A stretch of 64,000 bases of DNA from Nitrosomonas sp. (GTDB taxonomy: Bacteria; Pseudomonadota; Gammaproteobacteria; Burkholderiales; Nitrosomonadaceae): the NCBI RefSeq assembly GCF_019635155.1, contig NZ_JAHBZY010000012.1, forward strand, positions 36,135-100,134. The letters are read 5' to 3'. A program made the translations under genes and the position numbers. The first letter of the stretch is position 1; each line of letters opens with the position of its first letter. The notes below the pieces were generated by a model. It was not told where the DNA came from. It was given only the letters and a program-made list of their open reading frames with translations, and made no database searches. Below are positions 28,150 through 38,159 of the stretch, piece after piece.

Positions 28150-29871
28150 TTAGGAAAGGAGCGCCAATAACATTTGCGGGGAAGAATTTGCTTGTGCCAG
28201 TACTGCGGTAGCTGCTTGTTGCATGATTTGTTTTTTTGTGAGTGAGGTTGTTTCTACTGCGTAATCGACGTCTTGAATTCGTGACTGGCTGGCAGTTGTA
28301 GCTTCCACGCTTGTTTGATTATTGGTGATAACTGATTGAAGACGGTTTAATTGTGCGCCGATTTTGGATCTTTCCTCATTAATCTGATTGAGAGCCAAAT
28401 CTACCTTATAAGTAGTAAATCCGGCATTGTTGATAAGATCCAGATCTTGAATGCTCAATGCGCTTGTGTTGACTGCTCCCAAGCTGATATCCAATGTATC
28501 TGTTTTGTTGGCGCCCACTTGAAGGCGCTTGTTATTGCCTACAGCTGCTGTTCCTATATCTTCCCAAATTTCATTGAATCCGCTTGTAGGATTGGTTCCA
28601 CCTCTCGAGCCAGTATCGGAGATAACGCTTTCAGCGGTTCTGGCCGGGCCGCCATCAGCGTTTAAGCCTCCGATTGCTCCGGTGTCGCTGTCGGTAAGAT
28701 TCATACTCGCAATATAAGCGGCGCCATTTGCAACAAAATCCGCATTAAAAGCATCAGCGTTTGCATATAAGCCTCCGGTAGCAGCACTAATTGCATCGCT
28801 TAAAGTAGCGCTTTGGTTTTGATTCAAATAAACCATAACGTCTTTAATACCTGATCCGCCATGATCTTTGATTACTTGGTGTAAGTAGCGCACTGCGGAA
28901 TAAGCGGCGGAATAATCATCCGATGATCCTCCCCACGATGCACCTGCTGAACCAAAAGTTGCGGCTCTGGCCATAACACCGCCAATGCCGACACTATTGA
29001 TCGAGGCCTGCAAGCGTTCATCGGCGCCATGGATAAACTCGGCCGCGCCTTCCATAAACCAGGTTTGATCGGTAGTCGGATTGAACATAGAGCCGATGTT
29101 CATACTTCGATACATAACGGCATGTACCATTTCATGCGCTATAATACGGTCGTTGTAGAATGGTGCATTGCCGCCATTTGGTAGATTGGCCGGTGTGAAA
29201 TCACTCATATCGATCTGCAGCTTGACATCCGTTGCTTTGCCTGTGTAGCTTCCAGGTACGGCACCAACAACCCGGGCAGCAGTGCCTCCGGCGCCATCGG
29301 TGAATGTTGTCAATTCGATATTCATATCAGCACCATCCGCAGAGATTCCAAAATACTGTTGTATCATATTCTCTGCGTCTTCGAGCCAACCATACTGCAA
29401 GCCGTAGACAACTGCTAATTGATTGGTATCGCCTAGGACACTGCTTCCAGAGAAATCAAAAATTTTATCTCCATTAAAAGTGCTGGTGGTTGCAACTTTT
29501 TCCATTTCCTGGATGAGTTGATTGGTTTCTTCCTGGAGTGCTTTTTTGTCGGTAAGGCTGTTCGTTGAATTCGCAGCCTGGATGGATAATTCACGGATAC
29601 GTTGCAATGAAGTCGTCATTGAAGACAATGCACCATCGGCTGTTTGTAACATTGAAACGCCATCATTGGCATTTCTAGTGGCCTGATTTAGGCCTCTTAT
29701 TTGAGAGGTCATTCGTTCAGAAATAGCGAGACCAGCTGCATCGTCTTTCGCGCTATTAATCCGCATACCCGACGATAGCCGTTCTAATGAACGACTAAGA
29801 TCCGTGGTGGAGGCTGTTAAATACCGTGAAGTATTCAATGCTCCCAAGTTTGTATTAATAGACAAAGTCAT
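28150..29871 (-). CDS. Flagellinolysin: flagellin with an inserted zinc metalloprotease domain
   Basis: 573 residues. The ends are canonical flagellin: residues 1-140 (LSINTNLGALNTSRYL, RLSSGMRINSAKDDAAGLAISERM) and about 470-573 (ALNQINEERSKIGAQLNRLQ through QANSSPQMLLALLS). The surface-exposed D2/D3 region is replaced by about 320 residues containing the HExxH zinc motif H246-E-M-V-H250 and a downstream W271-F-M-E274-GAAEF, the gluzincin third-ligand pattern. Flagellins with an active collagenase-like protease in this place are known as flagellinolysins and make proteolytic filaments. The gene stands alone here; no other flagellar gene is in the window. No clean sigma-28 promoter was found. 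Confidence 0.92.
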   Translation of the reverse strand: MTLSINTNLGALNTSRYLTASTTDLSRSLERLSSGMRINSAKDDAAGLAISERMTSQIRGLNQATRNANDGVSMLQTADGALSSMTTSLQRIRELSIQAANSTNSLTDKKALQEETNQLIQEMEKVATTSTFNGDKIFDFSGSSVLGDTNQLAVVYGLQYGWLEDAENMIQQYFGISADGADMNIELTTFTDGAGGTAARVVGAVPGSYTGKATDVKLQIDMSDFTPANLPNGGNAPFYNDRIIAHEMVHAVMYRSMNIGSMFNPTTDQTWFMEGAAEFIHGADERLQASINSVGIGGVMARAATFGSAGASWGGSSDDYSAAYSAVRYLHQVIKDHGGSGIKDVMVYLNQNQSATLSDAISAATGGLYANADAFNADFVANGAAYIASMNLTDSDTGAIGGLNADGGPARTAESVISDTGSRGGTNPTSGFNEIWEDIGTAAVGNNKRLQVGANKTDTLDISLGAVNTSALSIQDLDLINNAGFTTYKVDLALNQINEERSKIGAQLNRLQSVITNNQTSVEATTASQSRIQDVDYAVETTSLTKKQIMQQAATAVLAQANSSPQMLLALLS

Positions 29872-30068
29872 TTTCTTTTGATAGCAATTTAGTTACTGTC
29901 TATTAACGATTTGAAGTTATTTTTCTTTAGTATTGGAAGCTATACTTAACCGCAGAGTATCTTAATACACAAAGAATTTCGATCAGACCATGCTTTTTGC
30001 GAGCAATATGCAAAATACTGGCGGAAGTCTCCGACATGGGGAATGTAAAAGAATTGGACGCTTTGGCT

Positions 30069-31427
30069 TCAGCCGATAGCGGTCAAAATGGAGTAGCCCA
30101 GTCCCATGCTTGCGCAAATGCAGATGGCCGTTACGATTCCTATTTTATATTTGAACAAAGCGTAAAATGTGATGATGCCAAGCAAAGCCGAAAACCATTC
30201 AAAAGATCCTTCAAAGCCCTGTGGCCAAAGTACATGGTAAGTAAAAAATACCGCTAAATTTGCAATAACACCGACCACGGCTGCCGTTACACCTGTCAAT
30301 GGTCCAGAAAATTTGACGTTGTGGCGGGTAGCTTCAACTGCCGGAGCACCTAGTAAGATAAAAAGAAAAGAAGGTAAAAACGTAAACAGCGTAGCAATGA
30401 ATGCGCCAGCAATACCTGCTAAAAATAGCAAGTCAGCTCCAAAAAGCGTTTTTGTCCAGCCGCCGACAAATCCTACAAAGGCGACGATCATAATAAGCGG
30501 ACCAGGTGTGGTTTCTCCCAACGCCAATCCATCAATCATTTGCGTGGCATTCAACCATGCATAGTGCTCGACGCCTCCCTGAAAAACATAGGGAAGGACT
30601 GCATAGGCGCCTCCAAAAGTTATTAGAGCGGCTTTTGTGAAAAACCAGCCCATCTGTGTCAAGGTGCCGTTCCAACCAAATTGCATGGAAAGCAAAGTCA
30701 TTATAGCGGCCCAGATAGAGAGTCCGATTACTGCAAAGATGATGAAACGGCTCCATTTAAAACGAGTGTGTTCAGCGAGCGGCGTGTCATGATCAATTAT
30801 GGCGGGACCATAGGTATGCTTTGAGTTTATTGAGTGTTTGCCAATCTGAAATTTGTCAGGCATGAAATAAGAACCAATATAACCAACTAGGCCGGCCGAT
30901 ACCACGATATAAGGAAAAGGGAGATTAAAAACAAAGATCGCGACAAAGGCTATGATCGAGATGGCGCGCAGCAGATTGTTTCTCAGAGCTTTGCAGCCGA
31001 TACGATAAGCTGCAAAAACAACAATGGCGACAACTGCAGGTTTGATACCGTACAAAATTCCGGCAACTGCTGGAATTTCGCTATAAATTAAGTATATCCA
31101 TGTCAGAGCTATTAAGATGAAGAAGGATGGCAATACGAATAACGTACCGGCAATAATTCCACCCCAAGTGCCGTGCATCAGCCAGCCAATATATATCGCT
31201 AACTGCTGAGCCTCTGGGCCGGGTAATACCATCGTATAATTTAGTGCATGCATAAAGCGTTGTTCGGAAATCCAACGCCGCTGCTCGACCAGTTCTTGGT
31301 GCATCATGCTGATTTGACCGGCGGGTCCGCCAAAACTGATGAAGCCTAACTTAAGCCAATATTGGAATGCTTGCCAAAACGATACTGGTTCAGGTTGCGC
31401 GGAGCCATGTTCGGTTGCTTCAGACAT
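30069..31427 (-). CDS. chrA: Chromate transporter ChrA
   Basis: 452 residues with two homologous CHR halves of about six helices each, the long-chain form. Conserved motifs in the first half are KLGFISFGGPAGQISMMH and MVLPGPEAQQLAIYIGW. The second half has TKAALITFGGAYAVLPYV and GLALGETTPGPLIMI. It exports chromate with proton coupling in characterised relatives. It follows the lipoprotein aminopeptidase gene by 59 bp on the same strand. Confidence 0.93.
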   Translation of the reverse strand: MSEATEHGSAQPEPVSFWQAFQYWLKLGFISFGGPAGQISMMHQELVEQRRWISEQRFMHALNYTMVLPGPEAQQLAIYIGWLMHGTWGGIIAGTLFVLPSFFILIALTWIYLIYSEIPAVAGILYGIKPAVVAIVVFAAYRIGCKALRNNLLRAISIIAFVAIFVFNLPFPYIVVSAGLVGYIGSYFMPDKFQIGKHSINSKHTYGPAIIDHDTPLAEHTRFKWSRFIIFAVIGLSIWAAIMTLLSMQFGWNGTLTQMGWFFTKAALITFGGAYAVLPYVFQGGVEHYAWLNATQMIDGLALGETTPGPLIMIVAFVGFVGGWTKTLFGADLLFLAGIAGAFIATLFTFLPSFLFILLGAPAVEATRHNVKFSGPLTGVTAAVVGVIANLAVFFTYHVLWPQGFEGSFEWFSALLGIITFYALFKYKIGIVTAICICASMGLGYSILTAIG

Positions 31428-31486
31428 TGAGATCGATTTAATGAATCAAGTGATAAAAATAAGACTCTGTACAGATCGGTTGAAAA

Positions 31487-32584
31487 TCAGCGCTCAACTA
31501 TACTCCACCGAGAGTGATCTTCTGTAGCTTTTTGTAATACTGAATTTCTTTCTTGCTTGGGAAGTTTGCTTATTTCAGTGACCACATCAAAAAATTTTTT
31601 CATATCGCGGGCATTTTGCGTAAGAATTGCATGGAATGCGGGGACCAATTGAGAATAAATCGAGACCGTCGCCAGTAATGCGTTATTCATAGGTTGGGAG
31701 AACCACGGATCATAGTGATTAAGTTCGGGGTTTTCAATTTTTAAGTCAGAGAACTCTGCCCGCAATTGATCAAATATACGCGCTTTCTGAGCACGCTTCT
31801 CCGTATCGGTGATATCGGATTGAAATAATTCCTGCAGGTATTTGCGATGCTTGAAAATCAGATTGGTAAAAATTGCTTCCCTTTCTTGCCGGGCATTTAA
31901 TGCGGATTGTTCGAGAACAGTGCCGTTATGAGCAAACCAGCGTTTAATTCCCTCCTGCTCGACGGCTGTTGCAAAGGATTCGTTAAAAACGGTGTCTCCT
32001 GGCACATAGACGACTTGATGCGCCAGTTCATGAAAAATCAACCGTGCAAGATTTATTTCGGAGTAGCTAATGAAAGTATTGAGCACCGGGTCACTGAACC
32101 AGCCCAACGTGGAATAGGCGCGGACTCCACCGACCTGAACATCATAACCTTCATTTCTGAGTTCTTCGGCGTAACGTTCTGCGTTAGCTTGAGAAAAGAA
32201 ACCACGATAATTAACACAACCAACTTTCAGAAAGCACCATTCTTTGAGCTCAAAAGACAACTCCGGGGATGCAAATACATTCCAAACAACGAAGGGGCGC
32301 TCTAAATTCGCATAACTTGTGTAACTTCGGTTATCGGGTAATTTTAGTTCACGGCTTGCGAATTTCCGCAATTGAACAATTTTAGTAAGTGAATTTTTTA
32401 AACCCGGATCAACATCCGGATTTTCAATGACAGAACTGATTGGTTGAGCTCGATGAAGAACTTCAAGATGACCATTGATCGCTTGTGCATAATAAGGAAG
32501 ATTCGCACATGCACTGAGCAAGCTGACGGAGGTCAAGGTAATGACAAATCTGAGAATTGTGAAGGCTCGAAATATCACGTTCAT
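31487..32584 (-). CDS. Lipoprotein zinc aminopeptidase (COG4324 type)
   Basis: 365 residues. A signal sequence ends in a lipobox (LLSACANL, Cys about 26). The zinc motif HELAHQ (about residues 187-192) is followed by FNESFATAVEQEG, giving the HExxH...E pattern. The family signature NLPYYAQAINGHLEVLHRAQPI lies just after the lipobox. It is predicted to be a lipid-anchored periplasmic metallopeptidase of unknown substrate. It is divergent from the DUF3579 gene. Confidence 0.88.
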   Translation of the reverse strand: MNVIFRAFTILRFVITLTSVSLLSACANLPYYAQAINGHLEVLHRAQPISSVIENPDVDPGLKNSLTKIVQLRKFASRELKLPDNRSYTSYANLERPFVVWNVFASPELSFELKEWCFLKVGCVNYRGFFSQANAERYAEELRNEGYDVQVGGVRAYSTLGWFSDPVLNTFISYSEINLARLIFHELAHQVVYVPGDTVFNESFATAVEQEGIKRWFAHNGTVLEQSALNARQEREAIFTNLIFKHRKYLQELFQSDITDTEKRAQKARIFDQLRAEFSDLKIENPELNHYDPWFSQPMNNALLATVSIYSQLVPAFHAILTQNARDMKKFFDVVTEISKLPKQERNSVLQKATEDHSRWSIVER

Positions 32585-32860
32585 TCATGAAAGCAATGAA
32601 GTTAAAAGAATGGCGCTTTAATTGGATATTCTAACTATTTTCCAAGATTTCTTCTCAATAAGGTTTGATCTTTTTTATTCAAGTTATTAGCAAAGAAACT
32701 ATCAGATTTTATTTTTTCTCATTAATTCCAAATTTATTGCCGTATTTTTGGGGCTATAAATTTTCTTTGGATGCTGCCGAAATAAATGTTCGTATTTAAA
32801 AGGAAAAATTTATTCGTTTAATTTTCTGTTAGTTTTTATGGGTGCTATGCGTATTTTTTT

Positions 32861-33265
32861 ATGAAAATATTGACTGAAGAATGGCTAATACTAGGAGTCA
32901 CTTCTGAAGGTCGAACATTTCGACCGAGTGATTGGTCGGAACGGCTTTGCGGAGCGCTTGCAAACTATAACGCTAAGGGGCGATGGGAGTATTCTGACTA
33001 TGTTCAGCCCGTCATCTATGAAGGGAAAGTGGCTGTCCGAGTACGCACATCATTAAGTGACATTCATGCGACACATTATCAATTCATTATGGATTTCGCG
33101 GTTAATAACCGGCTCCAAGTAATCCCGACTGGAGAAAGCATCTCTCTTGAAGAAACTGTTGTAGAAACCGTTGAAGAAGCGGAAGTAGTATGGTCTGTAA
33201 AAAGCTGGATATTAGCGTTGTTGCTGCATCAATGGAAAGCGCGAATACCGTTTAAAAATTATTAG
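32861..33265 (+). CDS. DUF3579 family protein
   Basis: 134 residues. The segments LGVTSEGRTFRPSDWSERLCG, YSDYVQPVIYEGKVAVRV and HYQFIMDFAVNNRLQVIP are typical of this betaproteobacterial family of cytosolic proteins. Here a C-terminal tail (about 95-134, EEAEVVWSVKSWILALLLHQWKARIPFKNY) extends beyond the core. No function is established. The 276-bp AT-rich gap upstream probably holds divergent promoters. Confidence 0.8.
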   Translation: MKILTEEWLILGVTSEGRTFRPSDWSERLCGALANYNAKGRWEYSDYVQPVIYEGKVAVRVRTSLSDIHATHYQFIMDFAVNNRLQVIPTGESISLEETVVETVEEAEVVWSVKSWILALLLHQWKARIPFKNY

Positions 33266-33304
33266 CCTCGCTGAAACGGGCAGAATGTTCGTGTCGTAAA
33301 TTCT

Positions 33305-35374
33305 TCAAAGCGATTTAAGAAACTCAACCAAATCCAATCGTTGTTCTTTATTAAGTGCCGGCAGAATGGAGCCGTCGGGTAGTGGCGTTCGACCGGAAGC
33401 ATACTCATGACCCTCGTTATAATTGCCCCAAATATGCGTGCGGAATAGAAATCCTTGGTATCCCGTTGTTCTGAAGCCGACTTTTTCGGGATCGAATGCA
33501 CGTGCGCCGACCATAAATTCATCCGGCCGATACTCACCGTCGATAGGATCATCGGGCCGTCGTTTAGGCAAGAGCAAATCATACAATGTTGGAACAGAGC
33601 CATTATGCAGGTAAGGCGCGGTTGCCCAAATCCCATTGAGTGGACGGGCTTTATAAGCCATTATGGACGCGAAGGGTGACTCGGTGGTATCAGGGGAATA
33701 GTTGCCATTTTTTAAAGATGATCGCACTTCGTTATCAAAAAAAGTATAGGCAAAATCGAATGACCGTTCGAGCCATCTGCGGATAAACCATTTATCGCTG
33801 TCAGGAGTCGTGACGACATTGCGGGTTGCTGCGGTTAGCAGTGTTACCGCAGGTGCCTGTTGCTGTATTAAAATATTTCCAGTACTAACACCCACATACT
33901 GATTCCTGAGGATACCGCTATAGCCAAGAAAATCAATCGCATTGGTGGCCATTTTTGAATCAGTCCCGACGGAAGAAATTGAAATCATGTTAGCGACAAT
34001 GCGTCGTTCCGGGTCAGTGCGCTTGATGTGACCGTGACAAATCGCGCAATATCGAGAAAAAATCTCAGCGCCTCTTGCCATACGTTCTTTATCGATTTTG
34101 GGTAGGATATGCTCGGGCCACGGCGGCGATGTTAATTTGCGCAAATGATTTTCCACGCGACGCAAATTGCGGATGTCGATTGAGGATTGAAAATCGATAT
34201 GTTTGGAATCGAATCCTTGCCCACCTAATATCGAAGATAATGTGAAGCCGTCTTTTTCTTGCCAATCCAAAGTCGCGAAAACACCAATGACTTGTCCGGC
34301 GTTTCGAGCCATTGGCCCCAATCCGCTATTATCGACTCTGCCATTCCATTGAATATAATCGTGCTGCGGAATATCCCAGAGAAATGGATAGCTGACAGGA
34401 GCATCGGCCGGGTTATAGATCTTGTTGCGTAACCGGATTAATTGCTTGTCGCTTAAATAATTCTGAATTTTCTCAATAATATGATCGCGATCATGGCTAC
34501 TAAGAACCGGCTCGACATTTGACATGACGACTGTCAGCTCATCTTGGGATAAGATGTCAGCCAGTAATTCGCGTAATTGCTGTGCACTCATGACATGTTC
34601 CAACACACGATTATAAATACGGCCAAATGCATCCAATCTGGCGTAACCATAGCGCGTCAACGGGCGCTTGCTATCTCGTGGTGAGTTAATGATGGTGTAA
34701 GTTTTGATGCGTTGGGTATATTTCGTGAGATCGGCCAAGATGTCGCTGATTTTGCTATAGTCACCGTGTTTCAATACATTTGTAACAAAACGATCTCGCT
34801 TTTCCGGATTCTCCAGGGTAGTGTGCAGAGCGGCTGCCAAGTCAACCATGAAGGTTTCCATATCGGAATTGGCCGGACCGCCGTCGATACGAATTCCGGT
34901 GCCTTGGTAGTTGATCTGAGTAGTATGACAAGCTGCGCAAGTGAATCCCATATAAGTTTTGCCATGATACTCATCACGCACCATGCCGACGGGTAACCCA
35001 TCCGGATTGCTGGCAGTAGGGCGTTGCGGCAGATAACCGTAGCGATCCATGTTGTTATCGCTGCGGAACAAGTCATTGGAGTTCGATTGTTCTAGTGCTA
35101 GAAAAAAGCTATACGGTAATAAATTGGAACCTTGCGGAACATTGTAGAACCATAGGCTATCCGCAGCCGACCAGCCCTGATCAAGATAAACGGTTCGTGA
35201 AAAGTGATCGCCGAATTTATCCGCGCCGCCAGTAAGCGCCCCTCGTTCCGCATCGGTATCACGTAATTCATAGGATCGCCAAGAGACACCGATGATCAGC
35301 CAGGTTATCGTTAATAAAATGGTTGTTAATAAGAATCTTTTTAACCAATGATTGCTTCTATGCTTAAAGGTCAT
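33305..35374 (-). CDS. Large di-haem cytochrome c, RoxA-like/peroxidase superfamily
   Basis: 689 residues. An N-terminal membrane anchor (about 13-32) is followed by two haem c motifs, C146-AAC-H150 and C443-AIC-H447. The size, the wide spacing of the haems and the segments WFYNVPQGSNLLPYSFFLALEQ, NGIWATAPYLHNGSVPTLYDLL and FRTTGYQGFLFRTHIWGNYNEGHEYA resemble the RoxA rubber-oxygenase-like branch of di-haem cytochrome c peroxidases. A true peroxidase would be about half this length. The substrate is unknown; most relatives have no demonstrated polyisoprene activity. It diverges from the RND metal-efflux operon. Confidence 0.85.
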   Translation of the reverse strand: MTFKHRSNHWLKRFLLTTILLTITWLIIGVSWRSYELRDTDAERGALTGGADKFGDHFSRTVYLDQGWSAADSLWFYNVPQGSNLLPYSFFLALEQSNSNDLFRSDNNMDRYGYLPQRPTASNPDGLPVGMVRDEYHGKTYMGFTCAACHTTQINYQGTGIRIDGGPANSDMETFMVDLAAALHTTLENPEKRDRFVTNVLKHGDYSKISDILADLTKYTQRIKTYTIINSPRDSKRPLTRYGYARLDAFGRIYNRVLEHVMSAQQLRELLADILSQDELTVVMSNVEPVLSSHDRDHIIEKIQNYLSDKQLIRLRNKIYNPADAPVSYPFLWDIPQHDYIQWNGRVDNSGLGPMARNAGQVIGVFATLDWQEKDGFTLSSILGGQGFDSKHIDFQSSIDIRNLRRVENHLRKLTSPPWPEHILPKIDKERMARGAEIFSRYCAICHGHIKRTDPERRIVANMISISSVGTDSKMATNAIDFLGYSGILRNQYVGVSTGNILIQQQAPAVTLLTAATRNVVTTPDSDKWFIRRWLERSFDFAYTFFDNEVRSSLKNGNYSPDTTESPFASIMAYKARPLNGIWATAPYLHNGSVPTLYDLLLPKRRPDDPIDGEYRPDEFMVGARAFDPEKVGFRTTGYQGFLFRTHIWGNYNEGHEYASGRTPLPDGSILPALNKEQRLDLVEFLKSL

Positions 35375-35587
35375 ATGGAAGTAATACTGTTCAGCAAGTG
35401 TTCAGGTTTTATTTGTTTAAATCCAGTGCGATTCTATTGTCGAATATTGATGTTGTTCTTTAGCAACGATAAAAACCCCTATTTCAGCTGATATTGATAC
35501 TATGAAATTGCCGATTTCATATATGATGGTCAGCCTATTTTGTGTGAAAAGGATGTGAAGAGCATCACAGTTTTTTCAAAGGATTTT

Positions 35588-37003
35588 ATGCATACTTTTC
35601 TATTTAGGCATCTGTTTTTCAGCTTAATCGTCATAATCGCATCAAAAATCACTTTCGCGCAACCGGTGGCTCCGTTACCTTTAGGAGCGGATTCATTCAG
35701 ACAACCCGCATCGTCACCTGCTATACGGGAAATGGCACCATCCATGGCGCCGTTCAGAAATGAATTACCTAGACCGAGCGTGCCAGTGCCGACGGGAACG
35801 TCGCATGGGCCGGTTGTGCTCTATACCATCGAGGAGATACAGCGATTGGGTTTGCAAGCGAATGGCTTGGTTCTTGCAGCGCGTTCGCAAGTGGGTATGG
35901 CAAAAGGCGGTGTGATTGCAGCCACGGCTTATCTCAATCCGGAAGTTATGTTTATGGTGGGGCCGATGGACAGGCGTTTGCCAGAGAGATTGACAGGGCC
36001 ATCGAATTATCAGCAATCTGTTACCGTCATTCAACCGATCGAAAATCCTTTCATGCGTAGCGCACGTATTGCCGCATCAGAAGCTGCCGTTGACGCCAGT
36101 CGCGCAAGTCTTGATCAAGTTAACACCGATCTTGCAGCGTTGCTGCGTGTCCGTGCTTACGAGTTGTTATTGCGGCAAGATCAGGCAGCGCTGGAGCAAT
36201 CGATATACGATTTATTGGAAAATGTACGTCAGCGTATTGCGGCCAATGTGGAGCATGGCGAAGCAGCGCGTTTCGAACTGATTCGTGCCGATACGGAATT
36301 GCAGAGCGCGGCTAATCGCAAGGAAGCTGCGCGATTGAACGCGGAGCGCGCCAAAGTGTTTTTAATGCAGCTTACAGCCGGAGTTTTACCCGTCAATTTC
36401 CAGGTGAAAGGTTCATTAAAAGACCCGATTGAATTACCATCGCTGGATGAATTACGCCAGCAAGTCGTCAAAATTAATCCCGATGTGGTGCGCTTGGAAG
36501 CGGAACAAGAGCGTGCCAATCAACGCATCAGCCAAGAACGTGCTTCGATTTTGCCGTCGGTGAATGTGATGTATTCCAATTATCAGGATCAGCAATTCCA
36601 ATCCAATAGCGCAGGTTTAAGCGTCAGAATTCCGATTTGGTACCGGCGCAAAGGCGAGATTGATACGGCTATTCACGATTCTGCGCGAATCCGTGAATCC
36701 TTGGAGTATCGCCGTTATGAAATTGAACAAATATTCGAAGCAGCCTGGCAAGCTTATCAGATCGCTGTGCAACGAGTTGCCATGTTTGACGGTGGTTTGA
36801 TTAAAGAAGCGGAAAATGCGGTCAGAGTTGCTGAAGCAGCCTATAAATTCGGCGAGCGTAATTTAATCGAATTTTTGGATGCACAACGGATACTGCGCGG
36901 AATTCTGGCCGATGCCTTGCAAACCCGTTTCGATCTTCACGCAGCTGCCGCTGAAATTGATCGCTTGCGTGCGCATTATCCTAAGGAGTTAATTTCAGAA
37001 TGA
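35588..37003 (+). CDS. RND efflux outer-membrane channel (CusC/CzcC, TolC family)
   Basis: 471 residues from ATG 35588, chosen because AAAGGA precedes it and the protein then opens with a clean signal peptide (MHTFLFRHLFFSLIVIIASKITFA). An in-frame ATG at 35540 would add 16 hydrophilic residues. Two outer-membrane efflux protein domains with long coiled-coil helices follow (about 75-265 and 285-465), including RVAEAAYKFGERNLIEFLDAQR. The stop overlaps the adaptor start (ATGA). It forms the outer-membrane exit of the tripartite pump. Confidence 0.92.
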   Translation: MHTFLFRHLFFSLIVIIASKITFAQPVAPLPLGADSFRQPASSPAIREMAPSMAPFRNELPRPSVPVPTGTSHGPVVLYTIEEIQRLGLQANGLVLAARSQVGMAKGGVIAATAYLNPEVMFMVGPMDRRLPERLTGPSNYQQSVTVIQPIENPFMRSARIAASEAAVDASRASLDQVNTDLAALLRVRAYELLLRQDQAALEQSIYDLLENVRQRIAANVEHGEAARFELIRADTELQSAANRKEAARLNAERAKVFLMQLTAGVLPVNFQVKGSLKDPIELPSLDELRQQVVKINPDVVRLEAEQERANQRISQERASILPSVNVMYSNYQDQQFQSNSAGLSVRIPIWYRRKGEIDTAIHDSARIRESLEYRRYEIEQIFEAAWQAYQIAVQRVAMFDGGLIKEAENAVRVAEAAYKFGERNLIEFLDAQRILRGILADALQTRFDLHAAAAEIDRLRAHYPKELISE

Positions 37004-38154
37004 AAATCACCCCGATAATTATTGGCTCGTTGTTATTAGCGGCGTTGTTATTATCCGCCTGCGGTGGAAGAAGCGATGAACAAGCTTCCCGGCAATTCGA
37101 TGAAGAGCGGGATATCAACAGCATTGAAGTTCGCCCGGAATTGCTCAGCCGGCTAAAAATCGGCAACCCGCTTTTGGTCGATCTTACCGACAAAATATTG
37201 GTGCCTAGCCGAGTTCAGATCGATGAAGAAAGAACTGCGCAGATTGGTTCTTATGTGACCGGACGGATTATCGAACTATTTGTTATTCTAGGCGATTATG
37301 TCAAACCTGGTCAGCCGCTGGCACGGATTACCAGCCCGGATTTAACGAATTCTCAATTGGCTTTTTTGCGTGCTTTATCACGAGTGGTTGTCACCACGAA
37401 GGCATTGGAACGCGCACAACATTTGCTTGTCGCCGATGCGATTCCGCTGGCCGAGGTGGAACGCCGCCAATCTGACGCGGAAATTGCGCAAGCCGAACTC
37501 GCTGCGGCGACTGATCAACTTCGATTGTTCGGTATGGGTGAAACGGAGTTGAAGGAATTGCGGCGCAAAGGAAAAGTGTTGCCGTGGCTGGATATCAAAG
37601 CAACACGGGAAGGTTATGTGATTTCACGTGAGGTGATTGTCGGCAAAGTGGTGCAGCCAGCCGATGCGCTTTTTCAAATCGCAGATCTTTCTCATGTATG
37701 GGTGGTTGGCGATGTGCCGGAGCAGATTGCGCGAGACGTGCGGCTGGGTCAGCATGTGGAAATCAATGTGCCGGCAATCGGTGATACCGATTTTGACGGT
37801 ATCATCATTTTTGTTTCCGATACGGTTAACCGGCTGACACGCACGGTGATGACGCGTGTAATGGTGGAAAATCCTGAGCGTAAATTGAAGCCGGATATGC
37901 TGGCCAACATGCACATAACCGACTCGCAACATAAAACTTTGGTGGTACCGGAAGCTGCCGTGGTTCGTGAGTTAAACCAGGATTATGTTTTTGTCGTGAC
38001 CGATAATAATCATTTTCAGCGGACACCTGTTGAACTGGGACATGAGGTAGCGGATTTTCGTCCGATATTGAGCGGGCTTACCATCGATCAGAGAATTGTT
38101 ATGGAAGGTGCTTTTCATCTGGATAGCGAGCGCAAGCTTGCTGAATTGGAATAA
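37000..38154 (+). CDS. RND efflux periplasmic adaptor (CusB/CzcB type)
   Basis: 384 residues. A lipoprotein signal ends in LSAC (Cys about 21). A barrel-sandwich hybrid (TGRIIELFVILGDYVKPGQPLARI), an alpha-hairpin (LAFLRALSRVVVTTKALERAQ...) and beta-barrel/membrane-proximal segments (PEQIARDVRLGQHVEINVPAIG; LVVPEAAVVRELNQDYVFVV) are in the normal order. There is no N-terminal Met/His-rich metal-binding extension. It bridges the RND pump and the outer-membrane channel. It is coupled to both neighbours. Confidence 0.92.
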   Translation: MKITPIIIGSLLLAALLLSACGGRSDEQASRQFDEERDINSIEVRPELLSRLKIGNPLLVDLTDKILVPSRVQIDEERTAQIGSYVTGRIIELFVILGDYVKPGQPLARITSPDLTNSQLAFLRALSRVVVTTKALERAQHLLVADAIPLAEVERRQSDAEIAQAELAAATDQLRLFGMGETELKELRRKGKVLPWLDIKATREGYVISREVIVGKVVQPADALFQIADLSHVWVVGDVPEQIARDVRLGQHVEINVPAIGDTDFDGIIIFVSDTVNRLTRTVMTRVMVENPERKLKPDMLANMHITDSQHKTLVVPEAAVVRELNQDYVFVVTDNNHFQRTPVELGHEVADFRPILSGLTIDQRIVMEGAFHLDSERKLAELE

Positions 38155-38159
38155 TTGCC

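Noticed and set aside
29872-29960. Sigma-28 promoter for the flagellinolysin gene
   Set aside because: A TAAA and a GTTAATAG-like box occur on the minus strand, but the spacing (18) and the -10 match are poor compared with TAAA-N15-GCCGATAA.
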